Shown here one piece after another: positions 16,780 to 27,515 of a stretch of 48,550 bases of DNA. Within the stretch, counting starts at the first letter, position 1. Each line of letters opens with the position of its first letter. The stretch lies in contig CAMPJI010000012.1 of assembly GCA_946886865.1 (NCBI GenBank), forward strand, positions 1-48,550, read 5' to 3'. The notes below the pieces were generated by a model that was not told the DNA's origin, did no database searches, and saw only the letters and a program-made list of their open reading frames with translations. Both the position numbers and the translations under genes were made by a program. This DNA is from an uncultured Lysobacterales bacterium (GTDB taxonomy: Bacteria > Pseudomonadota > Gammaproteobacteria > Xanthomonadales > Xanthomonadaceae).

Positions 16780-17135
16780 GCCGCGGTGGCCTGCCATTGC
16801 AACACCTCCCCTTTGACCGGGCCGAGTCGGGACAACCCGCCCGCGCGCAGTTCGATCGCCGCATACGCGCCGGCCTGCAGGCAGGCGCGCCAGGGCGCGA
16901 GGCCCTCGCGCCACCCCAGCACGCGGCCGCCGCGGTCCAGGAACAGCACGTCGATCGGGTAGCGCATCCAGAACGTATGCACCGAGTTGCACGGAGACAG
17001 CCAGAGCGCTTCACGGCCGTCGTCGGCCAGCGGCGGACGCGCGAGCAGCCCGCGCAGGCGGCTCCACCAGCGGTCCGCGCGCCAGACCGTCGGCACCACG
17101 CACGCGCCATCCCGGCACAGGCGCCCCGGCGTCAC
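16776..17135 (-). CDS. DUF192 family protein inside the tad operon
   Basis: DUF192 proteins are small beta-barrel domains of unknown function, usually exported. The 119-residue product shows the family core: RADRWWSRLRGLL near the start, then CNSVHTFWMRYPIDVLFLD and a terminal EVLQW. I see no signal peptide, unlike many family members. The GTG start at 17135 overlaps the tadC stop as GTGA, and its own stop overlaps the TadE start as ATGA, so it is translated as part of the assembly operon. A role in pilus assembly is suggested only by context. Confidence 0.85.
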   Translation of the reverse strand: MTPGRLCRDGACVVPTVWRADRWWSRLRGLLARPPLADDGREALWLSPCNSVHTFWMRYPIDVLFLDRGGRVLGWREGLAPWRACLQAGAYAAIELRAGGLSRLGPVKGEVLQWQATAA

Positions 17136-18022
17136 AGGATCCCCTGCTGTTTCATCTGCAGGAAAATGAAGTACGCCAGCACCAGGAAGATCAGCGGGAA
17201 GAAGAACATCACCAGCGGCAGCATCATCTTGACCGGGGCCTCCAGCGCAAGCTTCTCCGCGCGCAGGAAACGTTCTTCGCGGCGCTGGCCCGCCTGCGCA
17301 CGCAGCGCATCGCTCAGGCTGGCGCCGACGCGGTCGGCCTGGATCAGCGCACTGGTGAAGTTGGAGATCTGCGAGATGTCCATGCGGTCGGCCATGCGCC
17401 GCAGGGCCTCTGCGCGGGGCAGGCCGGCGCGCAGGTCGCGCAGCATCCGCGCGAACTCCTGGCCGAGCGGGCCCGGCGGCCCCTTGTGCACGGCCTGTTC
17501 GATCGCGCCGGTGATGTTGAGGCCGGCCTCCACCGCCATGGTGATGAAGTCCAGGTAGGTGGGCAGGTCCTTGACCACCTTGCGCCGCCGCAGGTTGCGC
17601 TTCTCGCTGAGCCACAGGGTCGGGTACATCCAGCCCAGCGGCGCGCCGAACACGACGCACATCGCCAGCGCGCCTGCGCTGGCACGCCCCAGCATCACCG
17701 CCAGCAGGACGAAGAAGGCGGTCACGATCAGGGCCGCTACGAGGCGCAGGCCGTACAGGCTCTCCGGCGTCAGCACGTAATCCTGGCCGGCCGACTGCAG
17801 CGCGCGATGGGTCTTTTCCAGCTGCGCCGACTTCAGCCGCGGTGCGATGGCCAGGGTGGTGGCGGTGACCACCGGCCAGATCAGCTGCAGCCCGCGGGGC
17901 AGCGGGTCCTGGTAGTGGCGGTCTTCCGCGGGAACCTGCTGGAGCAGATTGCGGGTCGCGACGAACGCCACCCCGACCGCACCCGCGGCCGCCAGCGCAA
18001 TGAGGATCAGCCAGGCACTCAT
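17132..18022 (-). CDS. tadC: Flp pilus assembly inner-membrane protein TadC
   Basis: TadC is a GspF-type inner-membrane platform protein that works with TadB and the TadA ATPase to polymerise or export Flp pilins. The 296-residue protein has an N-terminal membrane helix, a pair of helices around 95-140 (LVAALIVTAFFVLLAVML, LAMCVVFGAPLGWMYP) and a C-terminal helix (MMLPLVMFFFPLIFLVLAYF). The GspF domain lies between (DLPTYLDFITMAVEAGL, GLPRAEALRRMADR, ALIQADRVGASLSDALR). Length is normal for TadC. The ATG overlaps the tadB stop (ATGA), and its stop overlaps the DUF192 start (GTGA). Confidence 0.92.
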   Translation of the reverse strand: MSAWLILIALAAAGAVGVAFVATRNLLQQVPAEDRHYQDPLPRGLQLIWPVVTATTLAIAPRLKSAQLEKTHRALQSAGQDYVLTPESLYGLRLVAALIVTAFFVLLAVMLGRASAGALAMCVVFGAPLGWMYPTLWLSEKRNLRRRKVVKDLPTYLDFITMAVEAGLNITGAIEQAVHKGPPGPLGQEFARMLRDLRAGLPRAEALRRMADRMDISQISNFTSALIQADRVGASLSDALRAQAGQRREERFLRAEKLALEAPVKMMLPLVMFFFPLIFLVLAYFIFLQMKQQGIL

Positions 18023-18863
18023 ACGTCGATCGTCATGATCTTGCGGCACATGCGGTAGCCCAGATATTCCATGACCGCGCACACGGCGATCACCGCCCAG
18101 CCGACGGGCGTGTGGAACATGGGACGCATGGTTTCGGGATAGGCGAAGGCGAGGAAGCCGACCATCGCCACCGGCAGCATCGCCATCACGATGCCCTGCA
18201 GGCGGCCCTGCGCGGTCAGTGCCTTGACCTTGCCTTCCATGATCAGCCGGCGGCGCAGGGTCTCGGCCAGGATGGTCAGGCTCTCGGCCAGGTTGCCGCC
18301 GACCTCGCGCGAGATCTGCACGGCCGATACGAACAGCTTTACGTCCTGGACCGGCACGCGCTCGGCGAAATGGTCCAGCGCCTCTTCCGTCTTGACGCCC
18401 ATGCGCTGCTCGCGCAGCACCAGCGCGAGCTCCTGCGCCAGCGGCGGCATGCCGTCGGCGACCATCGCCTCCATGGCGGGGGCGAAGCCGATACCGGCCT
18501 TCATGCTGCCCGCCAGCATCAGCAGCCCGTCGGGCAACTGCTCCTGGATGCGATCGATGCGTCGCTGCCGCATCCACGTGTAGACCTTGCGCGGCAGCAC
18601 CGCCACCAGGACCAGCGCCACCACGGCCAGCAGCAGGTTGCCCGACAGGGCCCACAGCAGAAGGGGCACCAGGACGAGCAGCCCGATGTTGAGCGCGAAC
18701 AGCGTGCCGGTATCCATGAACATGAACATGTCGGCCAGGTTGACGCGCGCCTGGTTGACGAAGCTTTCCTGGTAGCGCTGCATGAACCGGTCGCTGGCCT
18801 GCACCGCGACGATGCCGGCCGACGCGACGCCCAGGAACACCAGTGCGCCGATCATCCACGCCG

Positions 18864-18867
<4 letters not shown>
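18019..18867 (-). CDS. tadB: Flp pilus assembly inner-membrane protein TadB
   Basis: TadB is the partner of TadC in the inner-membrane platform. The 282-residue protein has an N-terminal helix, two close helices around 57-92 (LFALNIGLLVLVPLLLWALS, LLLAVVALVLVAVLP), and a GspF domain (QLPDGLLMLAGSMKAGIGF, AVQISREVGGNLAESLTILA). Two C-terminal helices follow (GIVMAMLPVAMVGFLAFAYP, GWAVIAVCAVMEYLGY). ATGA overlaps link it to both tadA upstream and tadC downstream, so the three machine parts are coupled. Confidence 0.92.
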
Positions 18868-20585
<1,718 letters not shown>

Positions 20586-20592
20586 GGCCGTC

Positions 20593-22089
20593 TCAGAGCT
20601 TCCCGCCCAGGTCCCGGTCGAAGTCCTCGCGGATGCGGCGGCCCTTCTCCAGCCTGTCGGCGTTTTCCTGCGAATCCGCGCCGACCACGCGCGGGGTGAC
20701 GAAGACCACCAGGTCGGTCTGGCTGGCCCGGAACTGGTCGGAGCGGAAGAGCCGTCCGAGGATCGGGATGTCACCCAGTAACGGGAACTTGTCGGCGGAC
20801 TTGGCGGCGTTGATGTCGGTCAGGCCGGAAATGACGATCGTCTGGCCGTCGCGCACGTTGACTTCGGTCTGGGTGCGTCGCGTCACGAACCCGGGAATAC
20901 CGGCGACTACCACGCTGGGATCGATCCGGCTCACCTCCGCCATCATCGAGGTCAGGATGTCGCCGGAGGCGTTCACCACCGGCGAGATGTCCAGACGGAT
21001 GCCGTACTCCTTGAACTCCACCTGCGTCTGCCCGAACAGCGACGACACGGGGATCGGCACCTCACCGCCCACGAGGAAGTTGGCTTCGCCGCCGCTGCGC
21101 GTGCTCAGGTGCGGCGACGCGAGTGCGTAGGCCTTGCCGCGGTTGACGAGCAGGTTGATGCGCGAGGTGATGGACGTGGCGATGCCGAAGGCCGTCTGCA
21201 CCGGGTTGGCCAGGCCGTCGAACTCCTCGTCATCGAACGGGCTGCCCTCCGGCAGGATCCGGAAGTCGGACGACGACGAGTCGTACAGCGCGCCCGCGTT
21301 GGGGCCGTCGATGGTGCTGTCCCACCGGATGCCGAGCTCCTCCAGCGCGTTGCGGTCGAACTCCATGATCTGCACGTCCATCATCACCATGGGGCGCATG
21401 CCCACGGCATCGACGCCACCGAGGTTGACGATGCTCGGGTACGCCTTGCGCATCTCCTCGATCCGCGCCCAGTCGGCCTGGCTGATGTCCTGCCCCGTGA
21501 CGACCACGTTCCCGCCGACGATGGATACACGGGCCTTGCTGGTGGGACCCAGCATGGTCTGCAGCACGCGCGCGGCCTGGCCCAGGTTGTCGCCCACGAT
21601 GGTGACGGGGATGTCGCGCTGGGAGCCGTCCTGGAACCACAGGTGCAGCGCGGTGTTGCCCGGCTCGTTGGCGATGATCACCAGCTCACGGCTGCCCAGC
21701 GTCTTGACGTCCAGCAGCTGGCCGCTGCCGACCGCCACCCGGCGCAGTGCGGCATCGGTGCCGTGCACCACCACCTGGCCGGCATACAGCGTGAGCTCGG
21801 CCGGCAACATGCCTTGTCCGGACAGGTCGATGGACGCGGGCGACGCGGCGTTGGCCGTGCGGCCCGCTTCGATCTCGCTCGATTCCGGTACATAGGTGGC
21901 CCCGGCCGGCTCGCTGGCGGCCGGCGGAGACGGCGCGGCATCGCGCAGCATCTGGCCGGCCTGTTCGATGGCCTGCATCGCCGCGGTGTCCTGCGCGCCG
22001 TCCTGCGCGGCCCCGGTGGCCCCCGCGATGCCGATCGACATCGGAAGCAGCAACGCCAGTGCGCAGGCCCGGGCGCCTGCACGCCCCAT
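20593..22089 (-). CDS. cpaC: Flp pilus secretin CpaC/RcpA
   Basis: This is the outer-membrane secretin through which the Flp pilus exits. The 498-residue product has a signal peptide (CALALLLPMSIGIAGATGAA). A pilus-specific N-terminal domain follows (LYAGQVVVHGTDAALRRVAV, LLDVKTLGSRELVIIAN). A BON/N1-type repeat (RVSIVGGNVVVTGQDISQAD) and the secretin domain come next, with FPLLGDIPILGRLFRSDQF and TDLVVFVTPRVV at the end. ATG 22089 is preferred because GAGGGG lies about 7 nt upstream. A TTG at 22104 overlaps the cpaB stop (TTGA) and is the alternative. Confidence 0.92.
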   Translation of the reverse strand: MGRAGARACALALLLPMSIGIAGATGAAQDGAQDTAAMQAIEQAGQMLRDAAPSPPAASEPAGATYVPESSEIEAGRTANAASPASIDLSGQGMLPAELTLYAGQVVVHGTDAALRRVAVGSGQLLDVKTLGSRELVIIANEPGNTALHLWFQDGSQRDIPVTIVGDNLGQAARVLQTMLGPTSKARVSIVGGNVVVTGQDISQADWARIEEMRKAYPSIVNLGGVDAVGMRPMVMMDVQIMEFDRNALEELGIRWDSTIDGPNAGALYDSSSSDFRILPEGSPFDDEEFDGLANPVQTAFGIATSITSRINLLVNRGKAYALASPHLSTRSGGEANFLVGGEVPIPVSSLFGQTQVEFKEYGIRLDISPVVNASGDILTSMMAEVSRIDPSVVVAGIPGFVTRRTQTEVNVRDGQTIVISGLTDINAAKSADKFPLLGDIPILGRLFRSDQFRASQTDLVVFVTPRVVGADSQENADRLEKGRRIREDFDRDLGGKL

Positions 22090-22100
22090 GATCAATCCCC

Positions 22101-22895
22101 TCAACTTCCACCCCCAATGATGAATTCCACACCCCGCGCGCGCGGGCGATATACCGCCGGCCGCGGAGCCCCGCGAAGCAGTTCGTTTTCCGTCAGCCCG
22201 TTCAGGCCGAAGGCCGCCTCATCGTCACGCTGCCGCAGCAGCACGCGCAGCTCGCCCGCCTTGTCGGCGACCGCCAGGCGTTCGGCGTGCTGCGGCAGAA
22301 GCTCAAGCGTCATCGTCGAGTACCCGAGGGCACCCTCTTCTTCCGTGATCTGCTCACCGACCCGCGTGCCGGTGGCCAGCACGTTGATGTCCTCCAGCAG
22401 CGGCAGCACGCGGGTATTGCCGCCGTCCTGTTCGACCGACATCAGGATGTCGACGCGATCGCCCGGCGCGACCATGCCGGAGATGGAATTGGTCTCGTCC
22501 ACCTGCAGCGTGTAGCCGACCTTGCCCGCCTCGATCAGGCGCGAGAACTGGTCGTACAGCGGCACCAGCGCAGCGCCCGGCAGGGGCGCACCCTCGCGCA
22601 CCGGCGCGCGCAGCATCCGGCCCATCAGTTCGGCGTAGTTGTCCGGCGTCACCGCGTCGGCCGGCACGAAGTCCGTCGGCACTTCGCGCACCGCCAGGTC
22701 GGCCTCCTGGATGACGGTGCCGATGTCCATGTCGCGCTTGGGTACCGCGACCGGCACCATTTCCGTGGCGGCGTCGCGCGTGCGCTCGTCGACCTCGGTG
22801 CGGATGTAGCCGACGGTGGCCACGGCGGCCACGAGGCCGAGCATCAGCGCGACGCCGATGTAGAGCACGTTTCGATTGAGGGTTGCCATGCGCAT
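22101..22895 (-). CDS. cpaB: Flp pilus assembly protein CpaB/RcpC
   Basis: CpaB/RcpC is a periplasmic SAF-domain protein that supports the secretin. The 264-residue product has one N-terminal membrane helix (VLYIGVALMLGLVAAVATVG) and a SAF domain (VPVAVPKRDMDIGTVIQEAD, GRMLRAPVREGAPLPGAALV). The RcpC C-terminal region follows (GMVAPGDRVDILMSVEQDGG, TMTLELLPQHAERLAVADKA). The ATG at 22895 is 4 nt after the stop of the small pilin; an in-frame ATG lies at 22889. Confidence 0.9.
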   Translation of the reverse strand: MRMATLNRNVLYIGVALMLGLVAAVATVGYIRTEVDERTRDAATEMVPVAVPKRDMDIGTVIQEADLAVREVPTDFVPADAVTPDNYAELMGRMLRAPVREGAPLPGAALVPLYDQFSRLIEAGKVGYTLQVDETNSISGMVAPGDRVDILMSVEQDGGNTRVLPLLEDINVLATGTRVGEQITEEEGALGYSTMTLELLPQHAERLAVADKAGELRVLLRQRDDEAAFGLNGLTENELLRGAPRPAVYRPRARGVEFIIGGGS

Positions 22896-22899
22896 TTCT

Positions 22900-23106
22900 T
22901 CAGGTGAGTGGGATCCACGAGCGGGAGATGGCGTCTACGAAGGCGACGTAGGCGTCCTGGATGGCCTGGACGAGCTCCAGGATGACGTTGGGGTTGGCCA
23001 CGAGGATCAGCACCACGCACATCAGCAGCACGGTGTATTCGACCAGCCCCTGGCCGGCCTGCCGACGACGTCCGGCGCGGTGCCGTGTGCGATTCCCCCT
23101 GTACAT
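22900..23106 (-). CDS. Second small Flp-like pilin
   Basis: This 68-residue protein has a basic leader and the sequence AGQGLVEYTVLLMCVVLILV. Cleavage after Gly would put Glu at +5 and Tyr at +6, the hallmark of Flp (type IVb) pilins. The mature part would be about 48 residues, close to classical Flp. A GTGAGGCGG lies 5-8 nt upstream of the ATG. It stands directly before cpaB rather than beside the first pilin gene, so it may be a minor pilin or the true structural pilin. No terminator separates it from its neighbours. Confidence 0.75.
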   Translation of the reverse strand: MYRGNRTRHRAGRRRQAGQGLVEYTVLLMCVVLILVANPNVILELVQAIQDAYVAFVDAISRSWIPLT

Positions 23107-23114
23107 GAGCCGCC

Positions 23115-23786
23115 TCACTTCCCGGTGCGGTTGACCAGAACGGTGGTGTGGCTGCCATCGCGCTGCAGTGCGAGGGAAAGGCGCGCTCCGCTGCGCTGGA
23201 ATTCCACCAGGCACCGGCTGGCCATGATCGAGCAGCCCGGCCCCTCCGGCGTCCAGCCGTCGGCCGTCAGGCGCTTGCGGTAGAACAGGTAGTTCTGGCT
23301 GGGGCCCAGCGTGTTGCGCAGCGTCAGCGTGCGTGGCTTGTCGGACAGGTCCAGGTACTGGATGTCGCTGAGCACTTCGGTGTTGGCCGGTCGCACCAGC
23401 CAGTCACCCGGTGGACGGTCGGGCCGGGTGGCGCGTGTATCCATGATCCCGATGGTGGCTTCGGTGCCGCCGCCCATGCCCTCGATCTGCACGGTGATGT
23501 AGTGCCGGCCGTCCAGATGGCCGAGAACGGTGGCGTGTCCGAGGTCGTTCTCCACGATCTCGCCCGCCCACGTGTCGCGGTAGAACGCGGCCACCTGGTC
23601 GGGACGGGCGCGCGTCCGGAACTTGCGGGTGCTCATGGGCAGCCCGTTGAACAGCATGTTCTCCGCGACGTCGATGCTCTGCGCATCGTCCGGACGCGGG
23701 ACGTCGGGCCACGAGCCCCCCCACGCCAGGGCGGGGACCACGAGCGACAGCAGCGCCGTCCACACCACCGTCCTAGCGACGCGCAT
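23115..23786 (-). CDS. Secreted protein of unknown function in the tad locus
   Basis: I do not recognise a family. The 223-residue protein has a signal peptide (VVWTALLSLVVPALAWGGSW). The mature part shows SIDVAENMLFNGLPMSTRKF, VAAFYRDTWAGEIVEN and a repeated beta-strand pattern (HYITVQIEGMGGGTEATIGI, LTLRNTLGPSQNYLFYRKRL). Two Cys (CSIMASRC) near the end may form a disulphide. It overlaps the upstream TadE-like gene by about 14 nt (ATG 23786, alternative TTG 23795). It is likely a periplasmic or outer-membrane accessory of the pilus machine, inferred from context only. Confidence 0.65.
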   Translation of the reverse strand: MRVARTVVWTALLSLVVPALAWGGSWPDVPRPDDAQSIDVAENMLFNGLPMSTRKFRTRARPDQVAAFYRDTWAGEIVENDLGHATVLGHLDGRHYITVQIEGMGGGTEATIGIMDTRATRPDRPPGDWLVRPANTEVLSDIQYLDLSDKPRTLTLRNTLGPSQNYLFYRKRLTADGWTPEGPGCSIMASRCLVEFQRSGARLSLALQRDGSHTTVLVNRTGK

Positions 23787-24624
23787 AGGGCTCAAGCCGG
23801 TTGCTGGGCACGATGTCGGGTTCGATATGACCGATCTCCAGGTTGTCGAGCACGCCGATCACCGGGATCGCATCGGGGATATTGAAATCGGGCAGCCCGC
23901 TGCCGACCCAGCACGTCGGCACCAGCGAGCAGACCTGCTTGGATACGCTGCGCGGATGCGGCGAGCGTCCGGTGCCGCCGCCGGCCGCGTTCCAGGCGTC
24001 CGTCAGCAGCACCTGGTGCGAGCGCATGCGCAGGTTGATGGTGTCGAACGGCGCGAGGTAGGCCGCAGGGCGGCCGTCCGCCATGCGCAGGTTCTGAGGA
24101 TTGAGTTGGACGTCGGTGCGGATAAACCCCTTGTTGTTGGGGGGGAATTCGCCCGGGGTCGCTTCCAGCAGCTCGAGCACGTCGTCGGAGAGACCGGGTG
24201 CGCCAGTATTCTGGTAGGCACCGAGTTCGACATCGGCGCGACGCAGCAGGGGCTGGTTGCTGAACGTGTTGAGGAACACGTCCTGGACCGGCGTGGATGG
24301 CGCCGGCGGCGCAGGGATGCGCGTCGTGATCGGCGCATCGGCGGGGGCGAAATGCCGCGCCAGCAGCACGCGCTCCATCTGCGCGCGATTGGGCGTTCCC
24401 TGGTAGTCCTTCGTGACCGTGGCTTCCCACGCCGCGGACCGCGCCATCTGCTCACCCTTGTGCTGCAGGTGCACGTATTTGGCGAGGACCGGCACCAGCA
24501 GGAACAGCGGCACCAGGACGGCCGCCATGACCGCCACTTCGGTCAGCGACTGCCCGCGTTGCGTCCGGCGGCATGCGCGATACCGGACCTGCCCGCGCGC
24601 CGGCGCTGCCCCGCAGGTCTTCAA
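23773..24624 (-). CDS. TadE/TadG-like pseudopilin-type protein
   Basis: The 283-residue product has a basic leader, RTQRGQSLTEVAVMAAVLVP with Gly/+5 Glu, and a membrane helix (VLVPLFLLVPVLAKYVHL). KGEQMARSAAWEATVTKDYQ follows, the shape of TadE/TadG proteins. The periplasmic remainder has two Cys (VCSLVPTCW) and no von Willebrand domain. It probably is a pseudopilin or anchoring subunit of the pilus. No ATG fits; the best start is TTG 24624, overlapping the previous stop as TTGA and preceded by GGGGGG. Confidence 0.75.
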   Translation of the reverse strand: MKTCGAAPARGQVRYRACRRTQRGQSLTEVAVMAAVLVPLFLLVPVLAKYVHLQHKGEQMARSAAWEATVTKDYQGTPNRAQMERVLLARHFAPADAPITTRIPAPPAPSTPVQDVFLNTFSNQPLLRRADVELGAYQNTGAPGLSDDVLELLEATPGEFPPNNKGFIRTDVQLNPQNLRMADGRPAAYLAPFDTINLRMRSHQVLLTDAWNAAGGGTGRSPHPRSVSKQVCSLVPTCWVGSGLPDFNIPDAIPVIGVLDNLEIGHIEPDIVPSNRLEPYARR

Positions 24625-25469
24625 GTGCCCCCCGCCGCGTCGGGCGAGCCATAGGCCTGCGCGTCAAGCGCGGCACCGACCGTGAACGCGCGGGTACTGA
24701 TGCGGCACCCCCGACCGTCCACGGGCTCCTGCGACAGCACGATCGATCCCAGGCTGGCGTCGATGGGACGCGTGGGACTGCAGCCTTCCCCGACGTCCTG
24801 ATCGTCGAATCCGAAGGACCGACCACCCGACCACAGGCATTGCTCGATCTCCCCTTCGAGTCCACGACCCCGCCACAGGCGGCAGGCATGACCCGCCACC
24901 CGGGCGTTGCCCGTCGCGGTGTATCCCGGTGGCACGCGCGCAGCCCCGTCCAGTGCGAAGCGTGGAAGGATCTCCCCGCCCGGCATCGCCTCGGCCGCCG
25001 CCGCGCCTTCGGCCGCCTCGCCAAGCGCACGGCCCATTTCGACCGACCCGTCGGCATAGCTGTACTGGCCGCTGTAGACGAGTCGGAACAGGCAGGTGTC
25101 GCCAGGCGCATCGCTCTGCAGTCCGAGCGTCCACTGTTCGTCTCGCATCACCTCGATGTCGGGCGACACCCACATCCTGACGTGGGTTGTGCCGAGCCGC
25201 TCCAGCTCGTCAGCGCCGAGTTCGCGAACAGGCAGGCTGGTTGCGCGACACTGCTCCAACGCGAGCCGGTAGTCCCGGCGGGCCGCGTTTTCGCCGTCCA
25301 CGAGGCGCTCCTGGATCTGGTCCAGATGGATGGCGGGCCAGTCGGTCACCGCCCCGTCTGTGGTCGAGGCCTCGGTAGACGGACCGCTTTCCGATTGCGC
25401 CGCCGGCCCTTCCCCACATGCGCCCAGGAAGGCCAAGAGGCATACGCCCCACCATCGGGCCGGGCGCAT
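24621..25469 (-). CDS. Lipoprotein of unknown function in the tad locus
   Basis: No family recognised. The 282-residue protein carries a lipobox (LLAFLGAC, Cys about 18) and a low-complexity Ser/Glu/Thr stretch. A larger domain holds seven further Cys, often paired by spacing (EQCRATS, GDTCLF, HACRLW, EQCLW, EGCS, RGCR), which suggests disulphides. The ATG at 25469 shares one base with the stop of the TadG-like gene (TGATG). It probably sits in the outer or inner membrane as part of the pilus system. Confidence 0.65.
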   Translation of the reverse strand: MRPARWWGVCLLAFLGACGEGPAAQSESGPSTEASTTDGAVTDWPAIHLDQIQERLVDGENAARRDYRLALEQCRATSLPVRELGADELERLGTTHVRMWVSPDIEVMRDEQWTLGLQSDAPGDTCLFRLVYSGQYSYADGSVEMGRALGEAAEGAAAAEAMPGGEILPRFALDGAARVPPGYTATGNARVAGHACRLWRGRGLEGEIEQCLWSGGRSFGFDDQDVGEGCSPTRPIDASLGSIVLSQEPVDGRGCRISTRAFTVGAALDAQAYGSPDAAGGT

Positions 25470-26941
25470 CACGGCGCACCGCCTGTCAGGCCCAGCGTTT
25501 CGCGCACGCTGAAAGGCGTTTCGACGAGCCGCGCCTGCCAATAAGGACTGAACAGACTGCCCCATTCGCGCTTGCCATCGGCACGACGGAACAGCGCGAG
25601 CGTGACCGGGCGCTCGAAGTACACCTCGGCCGAGGCCAGCGAGGACATGCGCTCGGTTCGCTCAGGCAGCTCCATGCGGCCCTTGGCAAGACCGACGGTG
25701 TTGCTGGTGCGGGCCTCGGCCATATCGACGGTCGCCTCGACCGTGAATACGGGACCTGATCCGGGCGTGCCCTTCTCGCTGGTCTTGAGGTCGTGGTAGT
25801 CCCGCAGGCCCTCATAGCCGGTGAAGTACGCGTTCCGGGCCTGCCCGCCATGCACGGACACATTCGGATCGTTGGCGGCGGCACGCGTCACGACGTCCCG
25901 GGCGTTCATGCCCCCATAGATACCGTGGCGACGGCCGTCGAACGGGGAGCGCCATCCCCGGTTGTTGTTGAAACCGGGCAGAAAACGCTGGCGCTGGTAG
26001 CGCTGCACCGCCTGGGCGCCCCCCCATCCGACCGGCAGGTCGATGTCATCGATGCCGAGCCAGCTCGGGAGGTCGATCTTGATCTGCATCGTGTCCAGTG
26101 CCGCCCAGCGGTTGTACTCGAGCATGTCCGTGCCGCCGTAGGTGGCGAACTTGATCGGACCCGGCGTGGACTGGCTGCGGTTCCAGGTGAAGGCATCGCG
26201 TGACTGCATCACCACGTTGCGGAACCGGTTGAACGGCTCGCTCTGGCCCCGTCGGGGCAGACGATGGAAGTCGAGGAAGCGGGTCTGGGATTGCACCAGC
26301 TGACCTGTGAGCACGGTGGCGCCAAGTGGACTCAAGCGAGCCCTGTCCACATTGCCCTTGATGACCTCCCGGGCGATGTTGATCGACTCGGCCTTGGACA
26401 CGTAGGTGATCGCCATCTCGGCCACGCCCGCGTAGATCCCATTGAGCTCATCCAGCGCCGTTACGGCCGTCTTGACCGCCGTGTGGACGGTGGGGCGAAC
26501 CGATTTGAGACCCTGATCGGCGATCTTGAAGGCTGTCGCGAGGATGCGCGCCGGTATCGCGACCGGTGGAAATGGAATGCTGCCCAGCACCTCGAAGAAC
26601 GTCTTGAGCATGAAAGACGCCGTGTTGAGGTGGTTGAGCCAGGAGTAGACGCTGATGAACTGTGCGACAGCCACTTCGTTGGCCACCCGCCCGCGGTTCA
26701 TGTAGGCGGCCAGGTTCCATGCACGCGCCTGCTGCACGGCCACGCTGTAGGCCGCCGCGTCCGCGGCATTGGTGAGCTGCACCTTGCGGTGGACGACCTG
26801 GCCGGTGTTGAACAGCAGCACGGTGCCCACGGACAGCACGAGGAGAAACACCATGCCCAGCAGGAGCGCCTGCCCTCGGAGGCGGTGGGCTCCGTGAGCG
26901 GTGCGGGTCCGGTTCGCGGGAACTGCATGCATGCCCGTCAT
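25469..26941 (-). CDS. TadG-like pilus assembly protein
   Basis: The 490-residue protein has RLRGQALLLGMVFLLVLSVG near the N-terminus, a single membrane helix, then TGQVVHRKVQLTNAADAAAY followed by MNRGRVANEVAVAQ. The NAADAAAY box is the mark of TadG/TadE-like proteins. The long periplasmic part is rich in aromatic residues and Arg and has no vWA domain, unlike classical TadG. It starts with ATG 26941 (alternative ATG 26932). It follows flp after a 134-nt gap with a hairpin. It likely acts in the periplasm in assembly or anchoring. Confidence 0.75.
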   Translation of the reverse strand: MTGMHAVPANRTRTAHGAHRLRGQALLLGMVFLLVLSVGTVLLFNTGQVVHRKVQLTNAADAAAYSVAVQQARAWNLAAYMNRGRVANEVAVAQFISVYSWLNHLNTASFMLKTFFEVLGSIPFPPVAIPARILATAFKIADQGLKSVRPTVHTAVKTAVTALDELNGIYAGVAEMAITYVSKAESINIAREVIKGNVDRARLSPLGATVLTGQLVQSQTRFLDFHRLPRRGQSEPFNRFRNVVMQSRDAFTWNRSQSTPGPIKFATYGGTDMLEYNRWAALDTMQIKIDLPSWLGIDDIDLPVGWGGAQAVQRYQRQRFLPGFNNNRGWRSPFDGRRHGIYGGMNARDVVTRAAANDPNVSVHGGQARNAYFTGYEGLRDYHDLKTSEKGTPGSGPVFTVEATVDMAEARTSNTVGLAKGRMELPERTERMSSLASAEVYFERPVTLALFRRADGKREWGSLFSPYWQARLVETPFSVRETLGLTGGAP

Positions 26942-27002
26942 CTCGCAACGGCACCGCCACGCAGGGGTGGACCCGCGTCCGGTTCGTATGGGTGGGGAGG
27001 GC

Positions 27003-27027
27003 GGGGGCGCCGACGTCGGCGCGCCCC
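27003..27027 (-). other. Strong hairpin between flp and the TadG-like gene
   Basis: GCGCCGACGTCGGCGC (27007-27022) is a perfect 16-nt palindrome. GGGG and CCCC outside it can extend the stem past a one-base bulge. No U-run follows, so it is likely an attenuator or mRNA processing/stability element letting flp be expressed above the assembly genes. Confidence 0.45.
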
Positions 27028-27075
27028 GCTTGCCGGTGTGCCGTCAGGGCACTGGCTGGACGGAAGCGTGTGCGC

Positions 27076-27342
27076 TTACTTGTTGTTGTAAGCGTCCATG
27101 CCCTTGGTCTTGTCGGCTTCCTGCTGCGCCTCGTTCGAGGTGTTCTTGGCGCGGTTGATCGACTGGGTGGCGCTCTGGCCGGACAGCTCCTTGGCCATGC
27201 CGGCCACACCGCTGCGGACCGTGCCGCCGAAGGCGGTGATTGCCGCGATCGCGGCGATCGCGATGAGCGCGGTGATGATGATGTATTCGGTCATGCCCTG
27301 ACCACGCTGGCGGCGCGCACCGATCTGACGACGAATCTCCAT
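27076..27342 (-). CDS. flp: Flp-family major pilin
   Basis: Flp is the subunit of type IVb tight-adherence pili. The 88-residue prepilin has a 14-residue basic leader (MEIRRQIGARRQRG), then QGMTEYIIITALIAIAAIAA with Glu +5 and Tyr +6. The hydrophobic helix runs about 15-45. The mature part (about 74 residues) is longer than classical Flp and ends with a polar, Asn/Gln-rich helix (SGQSATQSINRAKNTSNEAQ). AGGAG lies about 8 nt before the ATG at 27342. It is the promoter-proximal gene of the locus. Confidence 0.88.
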   Translation of the reverse strand: MEIRRQIGARRQRGQGMTEYIIITALIAIAAIAAITAFGGTVRSGVAGMAKELSGQSATQSINRAKNTSNEAQQEADKTKGMDAYNNK

Positions 27343-27484
27343 TGCCTGTGTCTCCTGGGATGGTGGTTGAAACCGATCTGTCCAAAGTTGAACGGCCCCG
27401 GATGACACGCAAATGACGACAGATGTCGCAATTCGACGCAGCAGGACAGCTCGGACGGAAGGAAACCACCCTCGGCAAGTGAAG

Positions 27485-27497
27485 GTCAACCCTTGAC
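27485..27497. promoter_or_regulatory. Inverted repeat GTCAA-CCC-TTGAC upstream of flp
   Basis: A perfect 5-bp inverted repeat (27485-27489 and 27493-27497) directly next to the CRP/Clp-like site. TTGAC also resembles a -35 element on either strand. It may be an operator or promoter part. Confidence 0.3.
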
Positions 27498-27499
27498 AG

Positions 27500-27515
27500 T
27501 GCGATGAACATCACA
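27500..27515. promoter_or_regulatory. CRP/Clp-like binding site upstream of flp
   Basis: TGCGATGAACATCACA is TGTGA-N6-TCACA with a single mismatch. Clp, the CRP homologue of xanthomonads, recognises this sequence and is inhibited by c-di-GMP. It lies about 158-173 bp before the flp ATG. Confidence 0.4.

Noticed and set aside
27493..27515. Plus-strand promoter starting with TTGACA at 27493
   Set aside because: The -10 at the right spacing is poor (TAACGG) and no plus-strand gene follows.
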